Assembly: GCF_018424605.1 (NCBI RefSeq)
Contig: NZ_QTKT01000001.1
Span: 1-64,000, forward strand
Direction of reading: 5' to 3'
Source of the DNA: Marinobacter lipolyticus
GTDB taxonomy: Bacteria; Pseudomonadota; Gammaproteobacteria; Pseudomonadales; Oleiphilaceae
Length of the DNA stretch: 64,000 nucleotides
Under the pieces are notes generated by a model. The model was given only the letters and a program-made list of their open reading frames with translations, was not told the origin of the DNA and did no database searches. This document shows, piece after piece, positions 39,704-48,241 of this stretch (its first letter is position 1; every line of letters begins with the position of its first letter). The translations under genes were made by a program, and so were the position numbers.

Positions 39704-41615
39704 GGGCGACGTAGGTCTGACCTTCGTTGTGCCGGGTGACCCCGACCAGGCGACCGGCGGCTACCGATACGTCGGGGAACTGGTCAGGGCGCTCAACGCA
39801 CTCGGGAACCCTGCGGTTGTCCGGGGGGTTGAGGGAACGTTTCCATTTCCCGACGATACCGCGCGGGCGGCTCTGGACTCGCTGCTGGCGAGCTTGCCGG
39901 AGCAGTCAGTGGTGGTGCTCGACGGCCTCGCCATGGGCGGATTGCCGGACATCGTCGAACGTCATTGCCGTCGATTGATGCTGATCGCACTGGTCCACCA
40001 TCCGCTGGCGGATGAAACCGGGCTCGACCAAACCCGCAGAGCCTGGTTTCTGCACACCGAGATGCGGGCGCTGGCCAACGTCTGCGGCGTGATTGCGACC
40101 AGCGATTACACCGCGGCCAGGCTGGCGGATTTCCGCGTTGAGGCCTCGCGGGTGAGGGTGGCCAACCCGGGCGTTGATGCACCGCGGGAGGATCCTCTCG
40201 AGCCGGCGCAGAGGGACGACGACACTCTTGAATTGCTGTGTGTGGCGCATCTGTCCCCTAGAAAGGCGCAATTGCATCTGGTGGAAGCGCTGGCTGAATT
40301 ACGCCAGTTGCCCTGGCACTGCACACTGATCGGTTCCGATCAGCGAGACGCCGATTACGGTACCGCGGTGAAAGAAGCCGTTGCCCGCCACGGCCTCGAA
40401 GGTCGGGTGACCGTTGCTGGTGAGCTGGCAAGCCAGGCGGTGGACGATGCTTACCGCAATGCCGATCTGTTTGTTTTTCCGTCGCTGTACGAAGGGTATG
40501 GCATGGCCATTGATGAAGCGCTGGCGGCCGGGCTTCCCGTTGTAACCTCAGACGGGGGAGCCCTCGCGCGGGTCGCGGGCATGGCCGGGGCGAGAACCTA
40601 CCCGGCCGGCGATGTGCCGGCACTGGTAGACGCACTGGTCGCACTGATGGCTCAGCCCCAGCGACTGGAGGCGTTGAAACAGGAGGCGCAAGCCGCCCGC
40701 TCGCGGGTACGATCCTGGGCTCACACGGCACAGACGTTCTCGGCGGCGCTGGCAGAACTGACCCAAAGCAACAGTGGGACCACCTTCGAGGCCGGCTGGC
40801 TGACGTTGCGGGAGCCGGCGGATCACCGCGCCCGCAGCCGCGAGCTCACCGCCGCGCTGACCGGCTGGCTGGATCAACGGTATCGTTGCGACGGGTCTGG
40901 TGAACCCCTGGCCATCGCGGATCTGGGCTGTGGCAGTGGCTCAAACACCCGCTACCTGGCACCGAAAATCGGTGTTCCCCAGCACTGGACGTTGCTGGAT
41001 CAGGATGCCGATTTACTAGCGCTGGCCAAAAAGCGCCTGGCCCAACTGGACGTGCCGATTGACGCGGTAACGGCCGATCTGTCGGCGCATACGCTGGCCA
41101 GGCACATTCCGGATAAGGTGTCGGTGATCACCGCGTCGGCGCTGATCGATCTGGTCTCCACGCCCTGGCTGGAGGCGCTGGCGGACTGTGCCCGCGACCG
41201 GCGCGCCGCGGTGTTGATTGTGCTGAGTTACAGCGGTCGCTTTAACCTGTCCCCGGCGTTGGCGGACGACGACCTCATTCTGCGCCTGGTCAATGAGCAC
41301 CAGCACGGCAACAAGGGGGCGGGGGCGGCACTGGGCCCGGACGCGTCGCCGGAACTAAAGCGGTTGCTGGTTACACGAGGCTATCAGGTAACCACCGCCG
41401 ACAGCCCCTGGCAGCTCGGAGCGGCGGAATCCGAGCTGCAGCTGGCGCTACTGCAGGGCTGGTGCACGGCGGCGATGGAGCAGGCTCCCGAGGCGGCAGA
41501 GCGGATTGGTGCGTGGCTGCAGCAGCGGCAGCAACAGGCGGCAGCTGGTGAGCTGACCGTACAGGTCGGCCACGAGGATTTGCTGGCGTTACCGGGAGAG
41601 ACCGGGCATGGCTAG
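39690..41615 (+). CDS. Fused GT4 glycosyltransferase / SAM methyltransferase
   Basis: 641 residues. The N-terminal half is a GT-B glycosyltransferase of family-4 type: GGYRYVGELVRAL, then VAHLSPRK and the EX7E motif in EGYGMAIDE (Glu268/Glu276). The C-terminal half (about 375-590) is a class I methyltransferase with motif I DLGCGSGSN (411-419). The tail is Gln/Ala-rich. No membrane segment. The ATG at 39690, inside the previous gene, is preferred over TTG 39657, though AAGG precedes the latter. It overlaps the flippase-like gene by 8 bp. Donor sugar and acceptor are unknown. Confidence 0.8.
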   Translation: MAACEGDVGLTFVVPGDPDQATGGYRYVGELVRALNALGNPAVVRGVEGTFPFPDDTARAALDSLLASLPEQSVVVLDGLAMGGLPDIVERHCRRLMLIALVHHPLADETGLDQTRRAWFLHTEMRALANVCGVIATSDYTAARLADFRVEASRVRVANPGVDAPREDPLEPAQRDDDTLELLCVAHLSPRKAQLHLVEALAELRQLPWHCTLIGSDQRDADYGTAVKEAVARHGLEGRVTVAGELASQAVDDAYRNADLFVFPSLYEGYGMAIDEALAAGLPVVTSDGGALARVAGMAGARTYPAGDVPALVDALVALMAQPQRLEALKQEAQAARSRVRSWAHTAQTFSAALAELTQSNSGTTFEAGWLTLREPADHRARSRELTAALTGWLDQRYRCDGSGEPLAIADLGCGSGSNTRYLAPKIGVPQHWTLLDQDADLLALAKKRLAQLDVPIDAVTADLSAHTLARHIPDKVSVITASALIDLVSTPWLEALADCARDRRAAVLIVLSYSGRFNLSPALADDDLILRLVNEHQHGNKGAGAALGPDASPELKRLLVTRGYQVTTADSPWQLGAAESELQLALLQGWCTAAMEQAPEAAERIGAWLQQRQQQAAAGELTVQVGHEDLLALPGETGHG

Positions 41616-42558
41616 GTTAGCGCCAGGGCAGCGGTCGCTGTTGCGCTGGGTAGCCACGGCTGTCCTGTTGGTGGCGCTGCTTGGTTGGCTGGATGTGCCC
41701 GGGCTGATGACGGAATTGGCCCGGTTTCCCGCCTGGGTACTGGTACCGGCGTTTGTGTTCTCGCTGGTACAGATCTGCCTGTCGGCGTGGCGGTGGCGTT
41801 TCACCGCCGGCCGCCTCGCGCTCACGATGCCTTACGCCGTTGCGGTGAGAGAGTACTATCTTGCCACCTTTCTGAATCAGGTGTTGCCGGGCGGCGTCAT
41901 GGGGGACGTTAACCGCGCCTGGCGCCATAGCCTTGGTACGGCTTCGCGGGTTGCGTCGGCCCATGCGGTGGTTATCGAACGGCTCTCCGGGCAGTTAGCG
42001 TTGGTGCTGCTCAGCGTCGTGTTGTTCAGTGCTGTGCTGGCGGACGGTCACGTTGGTACGCCTGATACTGGCCGCTGGCAGGGCCTGGCCTCCGCAAGCT
42101 TACCGGTGATCGGCAGTGTTTGTGTTGTGGCCATCGTTGCCGCCGCTCTGGTTTATCGCGCGCGTCGGTTCCGGTATGGCCAGCAGCTCGTCACCGACCT
42201 GCGGGCGGGGCTGCTGAGCTGGCCGGTGTGGGCGATACAGCTGTTGTCTTCGCTGGTGGTCGTGGCGAGTTACCTGGCGGTCTTTGTGGTTCTGGCGTGG
42301 GGAGGCGGCTTGCTTGCAGGCGATGGTTCCATCCTTGTATTGCTGGCGTTGTGCAGCGGCCTGTTGATCAGCATGGTGATTCCCGTGACGGTGGCCGGCT
42401 GGGGGGTGCGGGAAGGCGCCGCAGCGCTGTTGTGGCCGATGGCCGGGCTGCCAGCCGAGCAGGGGGTTGCTCTGAGCATCGGTTACGGGCTGGTGGTTCT
42501 GGTGTCTAGCCTCCCCGGCGCAGCGTTCACTTTCAGTTCGGCGGCCGTTGCTCGCTGA
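41608..42558 (+). CDS. Flippase-like membrane protein (LPG synthase TM / UPF0104 type)
   Basis: 316 residues, about eight membrane helices. Matches the lysylphosphatidylglycerol-synthase transmembrane family in length and in the LSAWRWRFTAG, FLNQVLPGGVMGDVNRAWRH and VAGWGVREGA blocks. It lacks the aminoacyl-transfer domain; stand-alone members often sit with glycosyltransferases and are thought to move or modify lipids. It is fed by overlap from the glycosyltransferase fusion and ends overlapping the RibD-C gene tail-to-tail by 26 bp. Confidence 0.82.
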   Translation: MARLAPGQRSLLRWVATAVLLVALLGWLDVPGLMTELARFPAWVLVPAFVFSLVQICLSAWRWRFTAGRLALTMPYAVAVREYYLATFLNQVLPGGVMGDVNRAWRHSLGTASRVASAHAVVIERLSGQLALVLLSVVLFSAVLADGHVGTPDTGRWQGLASASLPVIGSVCVVAIVAAALVYRARRFRYGQQLVTDLRAGLLSWPVWAIQLLSSLVVVASYLAVFVVLAWGGGLLAGDGSILVLLALCSGLLISMVIPVTVAGWGVREGAAALLWPMAGLPAEQGVALSIGYGLVVLVSSLPGAAFTFSSAAVAR

Positions 42559-43411
42559 AATCCAGATCGAACAACATGTCTGATCCCAGATTGACCAGTT
42601 GAGCCCTTGGCCGCAGCGCGTCCGAGAGCAGGTCGATTTCCGGTAACGAGAATGCCGGCCGCCCACTGCCGATGATCATCGGCGCCACCATCACGTGAAG
42701 GCGGTCGAGCAAGCCGGCGTTCAGGAATGCTGAAACCGTCAGCCCCCCGCCTTCCACGAACACTTTGCGCAGGCCGAAATCCGCGAGAACCCGAAGAATG
42801 GCTGCCGGAGATACGGGCGTGTCGGCATGTTCGTCACCCAGACAGGGCACCTCCAGCAGGCCCTCGACCGGGTGAGCGCGGGGACAGGCCTGATACTCGC
42901 CGGCAACCAGTCGCAGGGTCGGCGCCGCACCGTCGGTGAACAGGTGGTGGTCATCCGGCACCCTCCGGTGCCGGTCAATGACCACTCGCACGGGATTGCT
43001 GCCGGAAGTTTTTCGGACCGTCAATCGGGGGTTGTCTTCGGTGGCGGTGCCGGCCCCCACAATGACTGCGTCGGACACGGCCCGGATGCGATGCAGGTGG
43101 GTAATGCCATCCTCACCGTTGATGAATCTGGAGGCCCCAGTCACCGTGGCGATCCTCCCGTCCAGGCTCTGGCCCAGTTGACCGACCACCCGGCAGGGTG
43201 ATGTGCCCGGAAGTGGTCGGCACAGGGGTAGAAAAACCCGCAACAGGTTGTCTGCCGCTTCCGTCGCCGGCTGCAACAGCCGCCAGTGGGTGCCATTGAG
43301 TTCGAGTGCCGGCGTGGTTTGATCCGGCAATGAGAGTGTCACATTGGTGCGATTCACTGCTTCCAGCACCAGATGCCAGGCAGAGTCTGTGTCCAGTAGT
43401 CGGGCCGCCAT
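42533..43411 (-). CDS. RibD C-terminal-domain (DHFR-like) reductase
   Basis: 292 residues. The pyrimidine-reductase fold of RibD without its deaminase domain: QLGQSLDGRIA (78-88), VGAGTATEDNPRLTVR (118-133), RVVIDR, FVEGGGLTVSAFLNAGL (218-234) and APMIIGSGRPAF. An N-terminal extension of about 70 residues has no recognised domain. Family members reduce aminopyrimidine or pteridine substrates with NADPH. A TATACT at 43445-43440 on its strand is a possible -10. It is convergent with the flippase-like gene, so it would be a separate transcript of the same putative pathway. Confidence 0.82.
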   Translation of the reverse strand: MAARLLDTDSAWHLVLEAVNRTNVTLSLPDQTTPALELNGTHWRLLQPATEAADNLLRVFLPLCRPLPGTSPCRVVGQLGQSLDGRIATVTGASRFINGEDGITHLHRIRAVSDAVIVGAGTATEDNPRLTVRKTSGSNPVRVVIDRHRRVPDDHHLFTDGAAPTLRLVAGEYQACPRAHPVEGLLEVPCLGDEHADTPVSPAAILRVLADFGLRKVFVEGGGLTVSAFLNAGLLDRLHVMVAPMIIGSGRPAFSLPEIDLLSDALRPRAQLVNLGSDMLFDLDFSEQRPPN

Positions 43412-43568
43412 AAGGTTCGTGTCCGTTGCCGATGGATTCAGTATAGGCAGATTGTGTATAAAGCTATATGTACGTTACATTTCCAGATTGATTCACTTTG
43501 ACGGTTCTTTTGAGGGGACAAGCGGTACCCCTGACCAACGTGTGCTGACCAGGCAGAGGCAATGCATT

Positions 43569-43985
43569 ATGCGGTACCTGCAAACTTTCCATCGTCGCCT
43601 GCGGCAGATCCGGGAAACAGGGCACCTGTCCCGTGAAGATGTGGCGACTATGTGCGGCGTCGATGAGGCCCGGGTCAGCAGTTGGGAGATGACGGACGTC
43701 AGGCAGCGCAGCTACCCCGGGGTGACGGAGTTACTGGACCTGTGTCTTCGCACGGACACGCCGCTGGAGCATCTGCTTGATCTGGATGCAGACGGTGAAA
43801 CCGGTCAGTTGCAGTTACCCGGTCTGGCGTTCAGTAACAGTGACGATCTTGGTGTGGCGCTGGCGGAACTTGAAAAGGAACTGAACCGGGTGCAACTCTC
43901 GGAAGAGGAAACGGAACTGCTGCGCCGGTTCCGCAAAGCCTCGGACGAAAACCGGCGCATGATTCTGCAGATACTGGGGCGCTGA
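43569..43985 (+). CDS. Small HTH (XRE-like) regulator
   Basis: 138 residues. HTH at about 19-42 (LSREDVATMCGVDEARVSSWE), then a helical C-terminus (about 95-138) with an acidic coiled-coil look. No ligand domain. The ATG at 43569 is chosen because AGAGG lies 9 nt upstream; the open frame continues upstream without homology. It is convergent with galU (13 bp between stops). Targets are unknown; the galU association may mean it controls envelope genes. Confidence 0.72.
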   Translation: MRYLQTFHRRLRQIRETGHLSREDVATMCGVDEARVSSWEMTDVRQRSYPGVTELLDLCLRTDTPLEHLLDLDADGETGQLQLPGLAFSNSDDLGVALAELEKELNRVQLSEEETELLRRFRKASDENRRMILQILGR

Positions 43986-43998
43986 TCCCGCCCCGTCG

Positions 43999-44835
43999 TT
44001 ACTTGCCTTTCTTGTAGATATTCTCGTAAACGTAATTGGTGGCATCCACGAAGCCGTCAATGCTGCCGCAGTCGAACCGGCGCCCCTTGAATTTGTAGGC
44101 AAGGACACAGCCGTTCTTGGCCTGTTCCAGCAGCGCATCGGTAATCTGGACTTCGCCATTCTTGCCAGCGGGTGTGCGTTCGATAATGTCAAAAATATCC
44201 GGCGTCAGGATATAGCGACCAATGATGGCGAGATTGCTGGGAGCATCTTCAGGCGCCGGCTTTTCCACCATGTCGGTGATGCGGTAAAGGCCGTCTTTCA
44301 TCGACTCACCGGCAATCACACCGTACTTGTGGGTTTCGTCCGACGGCACTTCTTCAATCGCGACGATTGAGCAGCGGAACTGATTGTACAGTTTGACCAT
44401 CTGGGTCAGAACGCCGTCACCGGCGCCGTCCGCAACGCAGAAATCATCGGCGAGCACGACCGCGAACGGGTTGTCGCCCACCAGGTTCCTGCCGGTGAGA
44501 ATCGCATGGCCGAGACCTTTCATCTCGTTCTGGCGAGTGAAGGCAAAGGAGTTGTGGTCGATCAGATCGCGGATGGATGTCAGCAGGCCTTCCTTTCCGG
44601 AGCCGGCAATCTGGTGTTCCAGTTCGTAGCTGATGTCGAAGTGGTCTTCGATCGCGCGTTTGCCGCGGCCGGTCACGAAACCAAACTCGTGGATGCCGGC
44701 GTCTGCGGCTTCCTCGACCCCATACTGCACCAGGGGTTTGTTCACAATGGGCAGTATTTCCTTGGGCATTGCCTTGGTTGCGGGTAGAAAGCGGGTGCCG
44801 TACCCGGCAACCGGGAAGAGGCATTTTTTGATCAT
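43999..44835 (-). CDS. galU: UTP--glucose-1-phosphate uridylyltransferase
   Basis: 278 residues. Makes UDP-glucose from UTP and glucose-1-phosphate. The nucleotidyltransferase signature GYGTRFLPATKAMPKE starts at residue 11, with EKPAPEDAPSNLAIIGRYIL and the C-terminal GRRFDCGSIDGF motif. The ATG at 44835 has AAAGGA 8 nt upstream; upstream open frame ignored. The product is the substrate of OpgH and of Ugd, both in this window. Confidence 0.96.
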   Translation of the reverse strand: MIKKCLFPVAGYGTRFLPATKAMPKEILPIVNKPLVQYGVEEAADAGIHEFGFVTGRGKRAIEDHFDISYELEHQIAGSGKEGLLTSIRDLIDHNSFAFTRQNEMKGLGHAILTGRNLVGDNPFAVVLADDFCVADGAGDGVLTQMVKLYNQFRCSIVAIEEVPSDETHKYGVIAGESMKDGLYRITDMVEKPAPEDAPSNLAIIGRYILTPDIFDIIERTPAGKNGEVQITDALLEQAKNGCVLAYKFKGRRFDCGSIDGFVDATNYVYENIYKKGK

Positions 44836-45134
44836 GTTATTCGTCCTTTTGCTGCTGTGACTCGCTGCCTGCACGAAAGAGTCAGTCACGAAGTGTGCCA
44901 AGTGTAACCAAGTTAATGGTTTAAATGGAGAGCCCTGTGAGCTTATGTAGAATTTGGTAATCCTGCCGTTTTCGGCCCGCTTCCCATGACGCCTTGATTT
45001 TTATATAAAATACCTACAAAAACGCGCCTAAGCATCTGATTTTTCGTTTTATTCGGTTTGTAAAATTTAGCAACAGCGCATGGATTTGCCCCCCTGATTC
45101 CCCTACATTGCACCCTCGTGAATTCTCAGTAACC
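44836..45134. other. AT-rich gap between galU and the OPG locus
   Basis: About 300 bp with no supported gene. It is clearly more AT-rich than its surroundings at 44995-45085. TTCCCA (44981-44986) and TATAAA (45004-45009), 17 nt apart, form a candidate plus-strand promoter. It should also hold the galU promoter, which I could not place. Confidence 0.4.
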
Positions 45135-46301
45135 GTGGGTGATCAGGTTTTGATCCGTTTATTTCTCGTTGCACTGATTGGGTGCATGCTCAGCCAAAGC
45201 CTTGCGGCCAGCCCTTCCGAGCGCTGGCGCGAGCAGCTGTCCGGCAGCGAGATGTCTGACCGCGAAATTCGCGAGCACTGGTTGAGATCCAAGCTCAAGT
45301 TCTCCGGTCGCTCATCCATGTCCCGGGAAGGGCTGGATGGCCAGCTAGGCGTGGCCGCAGACAATCTGATGGGTGAGAACCACGCGCTGGGGATGAGCTT
45401 CCGTAACGCGAAGTCCCAGCGTAACGCCAACGGGTCCAAGGCCCTTGATCTGGATTACAGCTTTCCGGTCGGTTCCGCTGACCTCAGCCTGCGCGCCGGG
45501 AACCACCATTCCGAGTACCAGAAACACCTCAGTGACCAGCGAATTGACGCCAGTAGCGAATCCCGCGTCATGGGGCTGGACGGTTCGCGCTTTCTGCTGT
45601 CGCGCTACGGCATACGATTTAATGGGCTGGTACGCCATGTGGCCCGCGACACACAGTCCTTTGAGCAGGGCGACCTGGTTTCAGACAGTGCCTACCAAAA
45701 GTCCGCACTGGGGGTGAAAGGCCAATGGAGCGAAGAACTGGTCGGCGGCCTGTATGCCCGAAGCGACGTTTCAGCTATCGGAGGCCGGGAGTTTTCGGCG
45801 TCTGATTACGCGCAACAGAGCGACGTTGTGGAAGAGGGAGAGTTCTACAAGGTGGCAATTTCAGCAACGGTGGGGCGGGAGCTTTTCCGTTGGCAGTGGG
45901 ATTTGACCGGGCGGTATCAGTTCGCGCCGGAGGATCTGCCTTCTTCGGAATATTTGATGGTGGCGGGATCATCCATGCTCACGGGCTTCAACGGGCAATC
46001 GGTTTACGCCCACCAGGGGGGCTGGCTGCGGATGAACACGGCGAGCCCGGCATGGCCCATGCCCTTCGTGGGCGGGGTCCTGTCCAGCATCAATTTCTCG
46101 ATGCTGCAGGGTTGGGTGCCATATTCCGGTGCCCAGGCCGATCGCGACGGCAAGGCCTGCGCCGGTGAAGTTTCCCTCAAAATGCAGGGCAGGGCGTTCA
46201 CGGCCAATGTCAGCGTAGGCAGGATGATGAGCGCCTCTACCACCGCCATGACCATACCGGACCATCCGGATGTCCGTTTTTCCCTGACCCTGAGCATCTG
46301 A
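45135..46301 (+). CDS. POTRA-less TpsB/ShlB-like outer-membrane barrel
   Basis: About 388 residues. Signal sequence near the N-terminus (LIRLFLVALIGCMLSQSLAA), a charged helical segment (about 30-60), then a beta-rich C-terminal region. DNLMGENHALGMSFRN and LDYSFPVGSADLSLRAGNHHSEY strongly recall the first barrel strands of two-partner-secretion transporters (ShlB/FhaC/HecB). The POTRA domains those need are absent. The C-terminus (DVRFSLTLSI) is barrel-like. The start is uncertain: GTG 45135, TTG 45108 or TTG 45150, none with a good ribosome site. It is 124 bp before opgG, same strand. Function unknown; may concern glucan or surface export. Confidence 0.6.
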   Translation: MGDQVLIRLFLVALIGCMLSQSLAASPSERWREQLSGSEMSDREIREHWLRSKLKFSGRSSMSREGLDGQLGVAADNLMGENHALGMSFRNAKSQRNANGSKALDLDYSFPVGSADLSLRAGNHHSEYQKHLSDQRIDASSESRVMGLDGSRFLLSRYGIRFNGLVRHVARDTQSFEQGDLVSDSAYQKSALGVKGQWSEELVGGLYARSDVSAIGGREFSASDYAQQSDVVEEGEFYKVAISATVGRELFRWQWDLTGRYQFAPEDLPSSEYLMVAGSSMLTGFNGQSVYAHQGGWLRMNTASPAWPMPFVGGVLSSINFSMLQGWVPYSGAQADRDGKACAGEVSLKMQGRAFTANVSVGRMMSASTTAMTIPDHPDVRFSLTLSI

Positions 46302-46425
46302 CCGCCGCCTGCTTTTTGCGGGGAGATGCTTGTCCGCGACACCTGAATAATCTGTCACTTGAGAAAGGTGTGGCCGCAGATGCTACATTAAAGTACTCAG
46401 GGACATACTTCGGGGTCGTAGAACC

Positions 46426-47979
46426 ATGCGCACAGGGACAGGATTGCTTGCGGGCCTTCTTCTGCCGTGCTTTCTCACTGCCGTTCCGGCGAAAGCCTTT
46501 GAATTTGCGGATGTGGTCGACAGGGCCAGGGCCCTGGCACAGGAGCCATATGAGGCGCCTCCGCCCGTGCCGGAATTTCTGGCCGAGCTGGATTACCCGC
46601 AGTACCAGGCGATTCGTTTCAATCCCGAAGCCAGTCTTTGGCGGGACGCGGGTTCCCAGTTCCAGGTCATGATGGTGCCGCCTGGAAACTATTTTTCCCA
46701 CACCGTGAAGCTCAACGAGATTGATGACAACGGTGTGCGCCCCATCCGTTTCGACAAAACCGCCTACTCGTTTCCCAACAACGACCTTGCCAAGCGGGTG
46801 CCCGCGGACCTTGGCCATGCAGGGTTCAAGCTTACCTATCCTCTGGGGCATGGCACCAGGCAAAACCAGTTCCTGGTGTTCGCCGGCGCTAGTTATTTCC
46901 GGGGTGTGGGCACCGGCAACCGGTTCGGACTGTCTGCGCGGGGCATCGCGTTGGATACCGGCCTGCCTTCCGGAGAAGAGTTTCCCTCGTTTGTGGAGTT
47001 CTGGCTGGAGCGGCCGGGTGGCGGGGGCGACCGAATGCGGGTCTACGGGCTTCTGGACGGACCGAGTGTTTCTGGCGCCTACCGCTTCGATATTCAGCCC
47101 GGGGAGAACACCCGGATAGATGTGACCACCGAGCTGTTTTTCCGTAACGGCCTGAAGCAACCCGGCTTTGCTCCTCTCACCTCCATGTTCTACTACGGCG
47201 AGAACACCGCGCGACCTGCGGGAGAATGGCGGCCCCAGGTTCACGACTCGGACGGGCTGCTGATTCATGACCAGGGCACGGGTGAATGGCTCTGGCGCCC
47301 GCTCGTTAATCCGTCCCGCCTCAGTCTCAGTTATCTTCAGGTCACTCGCCTCGGTGGTTTTGGACTGATTCAGCGAAACACCCATTTTCATCAGTTCGAG
47401 GATGCCGAGGCCCGCTACGATCTGCGCCCGAGTGCCTGGGTGTCGCCGCGCAATGGATGGTCGGACGGTGAAGTGGTGCTGGTGGAGATCCCGACCAATG
47501 CGGAAACCAATGACAACATCGTCGCCTTCTGGAAGCCGAAGGCGGGGGCAAGCGCAGGAGAGCATCGCACGTTCGCCTATACGCTCAGTTTTGGCGGCCC
47601 CGATGTGGCCGGCCAGCCGTTAGGGCATGTCGTCCAGACGTTTGTGGGAGCAGGCGACCGCGCCGGGGGCGGCAATGCCGAGAACGCGTATCGTGTGATT
47701 GTCGATTTTACCGGCGGACCACTGGCTGAACTTGAACCGCAGGCTCCGGTGATCAGCAAGGTGACCGAAGGCGGGGGCAGCGAGGATGCAGAGATCCTTG
47801 AGCATTTTGTCGAGTTTGTCGAAGCCGACAGCAGATGGCGCCTGTCCATGCTGGTGCGCCCGGGCAGCGGTTCGGATCCCATCTTCCGCGGGCAGTTGTT
47901 GCTGGGGGATGAACCCCTAACGGAGGTCTGGTCCTACCCGTTCTCGGAATCTGTCCGGGCCGGCCCGAATGGTTCGTGA
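46426..47979 (+). CDS. opgG: Periplasmic glucan biosynthesis protein OpgG
   Basis: 517 residues (E. coli 511). Needed for osmoregulated periplasmic glucan synthesis; the OpgG/OpgD family acts on beta-1,2-glucan (GH186). Sec signal about 1-24 (AKA|FE). Family blocks: YQAIRFNPEASLWRD, FAGASYFRGVG, the acidic WRPQVHDSDGLLIH, GEWLWRPLVNP and FGLIQRNTHFHQFED, then a C-terminal Ig-like domain (about 400-505). It starts at ATG 46426 and is followed by a small ORF and opgH. Confidence 0.93.
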   Translation: MRTGTGLLAGLLLPCFLTAVPAKAFEFADVVDRARALAQEPYEAPPPVPEFLAELDYPQYQAIRFNPEASLWRDAGSQFQVMMVPPGNYFSHTVKLNEIDDNGVRPIRFDKTAYSFPNNDLAKRVPADLGHAGFKLTYPLGHGTRQNQFLVFAGASYFRGVGTGNRFGLSARGIALDTGLPSGEEFPSFVEFWLERPGGGGDRMRVYGLLDGPSVSGAYRFDIQPGENTRIDVTTELFFRNGLKQPGFAPLTSMFYYGENTARPAGEWRPQVHDSDGLLIHDQGTGEWLWRPLVNPSRLSLSYLQVTRLGGFGLIQRNTHFHQFEDAEARYDLRPSAWVSPRNGWSDGEVVLVEIPTNAETNDNIVAFWKPKAGASAGEHRTFAYTLSFGGPDVAGQPLGHVVQTFVGAGDRAGGGNAENAYRVIVDFTGGPLAELEPQAPVISKVTEGGGSEDAEILEHFVEFVEADSRWRLSMLVRPGSGSDPIFRGQLLLGDEPLTEVWSYPFSESVRAGPNGS

Positions 47980-47986
47980 GGGAAGG

Positions 47987-48241
47987 ATGAACGAGACCGG
48001 GATAATCTGCCAGCAGGCGTTGGAGCGTGTGCTGACCTACCTGCAGGACGATGGCGTTGAACTGACAACGGACGTCTGCCGCCGGGCGTTTCGTCTGGTG
48101 GAGACGGTTATGGGCAGGGGGGCAGTCCCGGATCTTCCCGCCCGCTGCATTGCCGCTGTGCCTGAGTACTTTGACCGGACACCGGTGTCTTATCCGGTGG
48201 CACATCCACCGCTGATCCGCGGGCATATCGGCTATGAATGA
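47987..48241 (+). CDS. Small protein encoded between opgG and opgH
   Basis: 84 residues, cytoplasmic look, no known domain. Starts at ATG 47987 with GAGG 5 nt upstream (an in-frame ATG at 47969 inside opgG is the alternative) and overlaps opgH by 8 bp. The N-terminal half is helical (CQQALERVLTYLQDDG); the end is Pro-rich (YPVAHPPLIRG). OpgH here is about 140 residues shorter at its N-terminus than in E. coli, so this could be a separated regulatory segment, but no sequence similarity was seen. Confidence 0.6.
   Translation: MNETGIICQQALERVLTYLQDDGVELTTDVCRRAFRLVETVMGRGAVPDLPARCIAAVPEYFDRTPVSYPVAHPPLIRGHIGYE

Noticed and set aside
46237..47565. 442-codon open frame antisense to opgG
   Set aside because: Shadow frame; opgG on the plus strand is a clear family member with a signal peptide and start.
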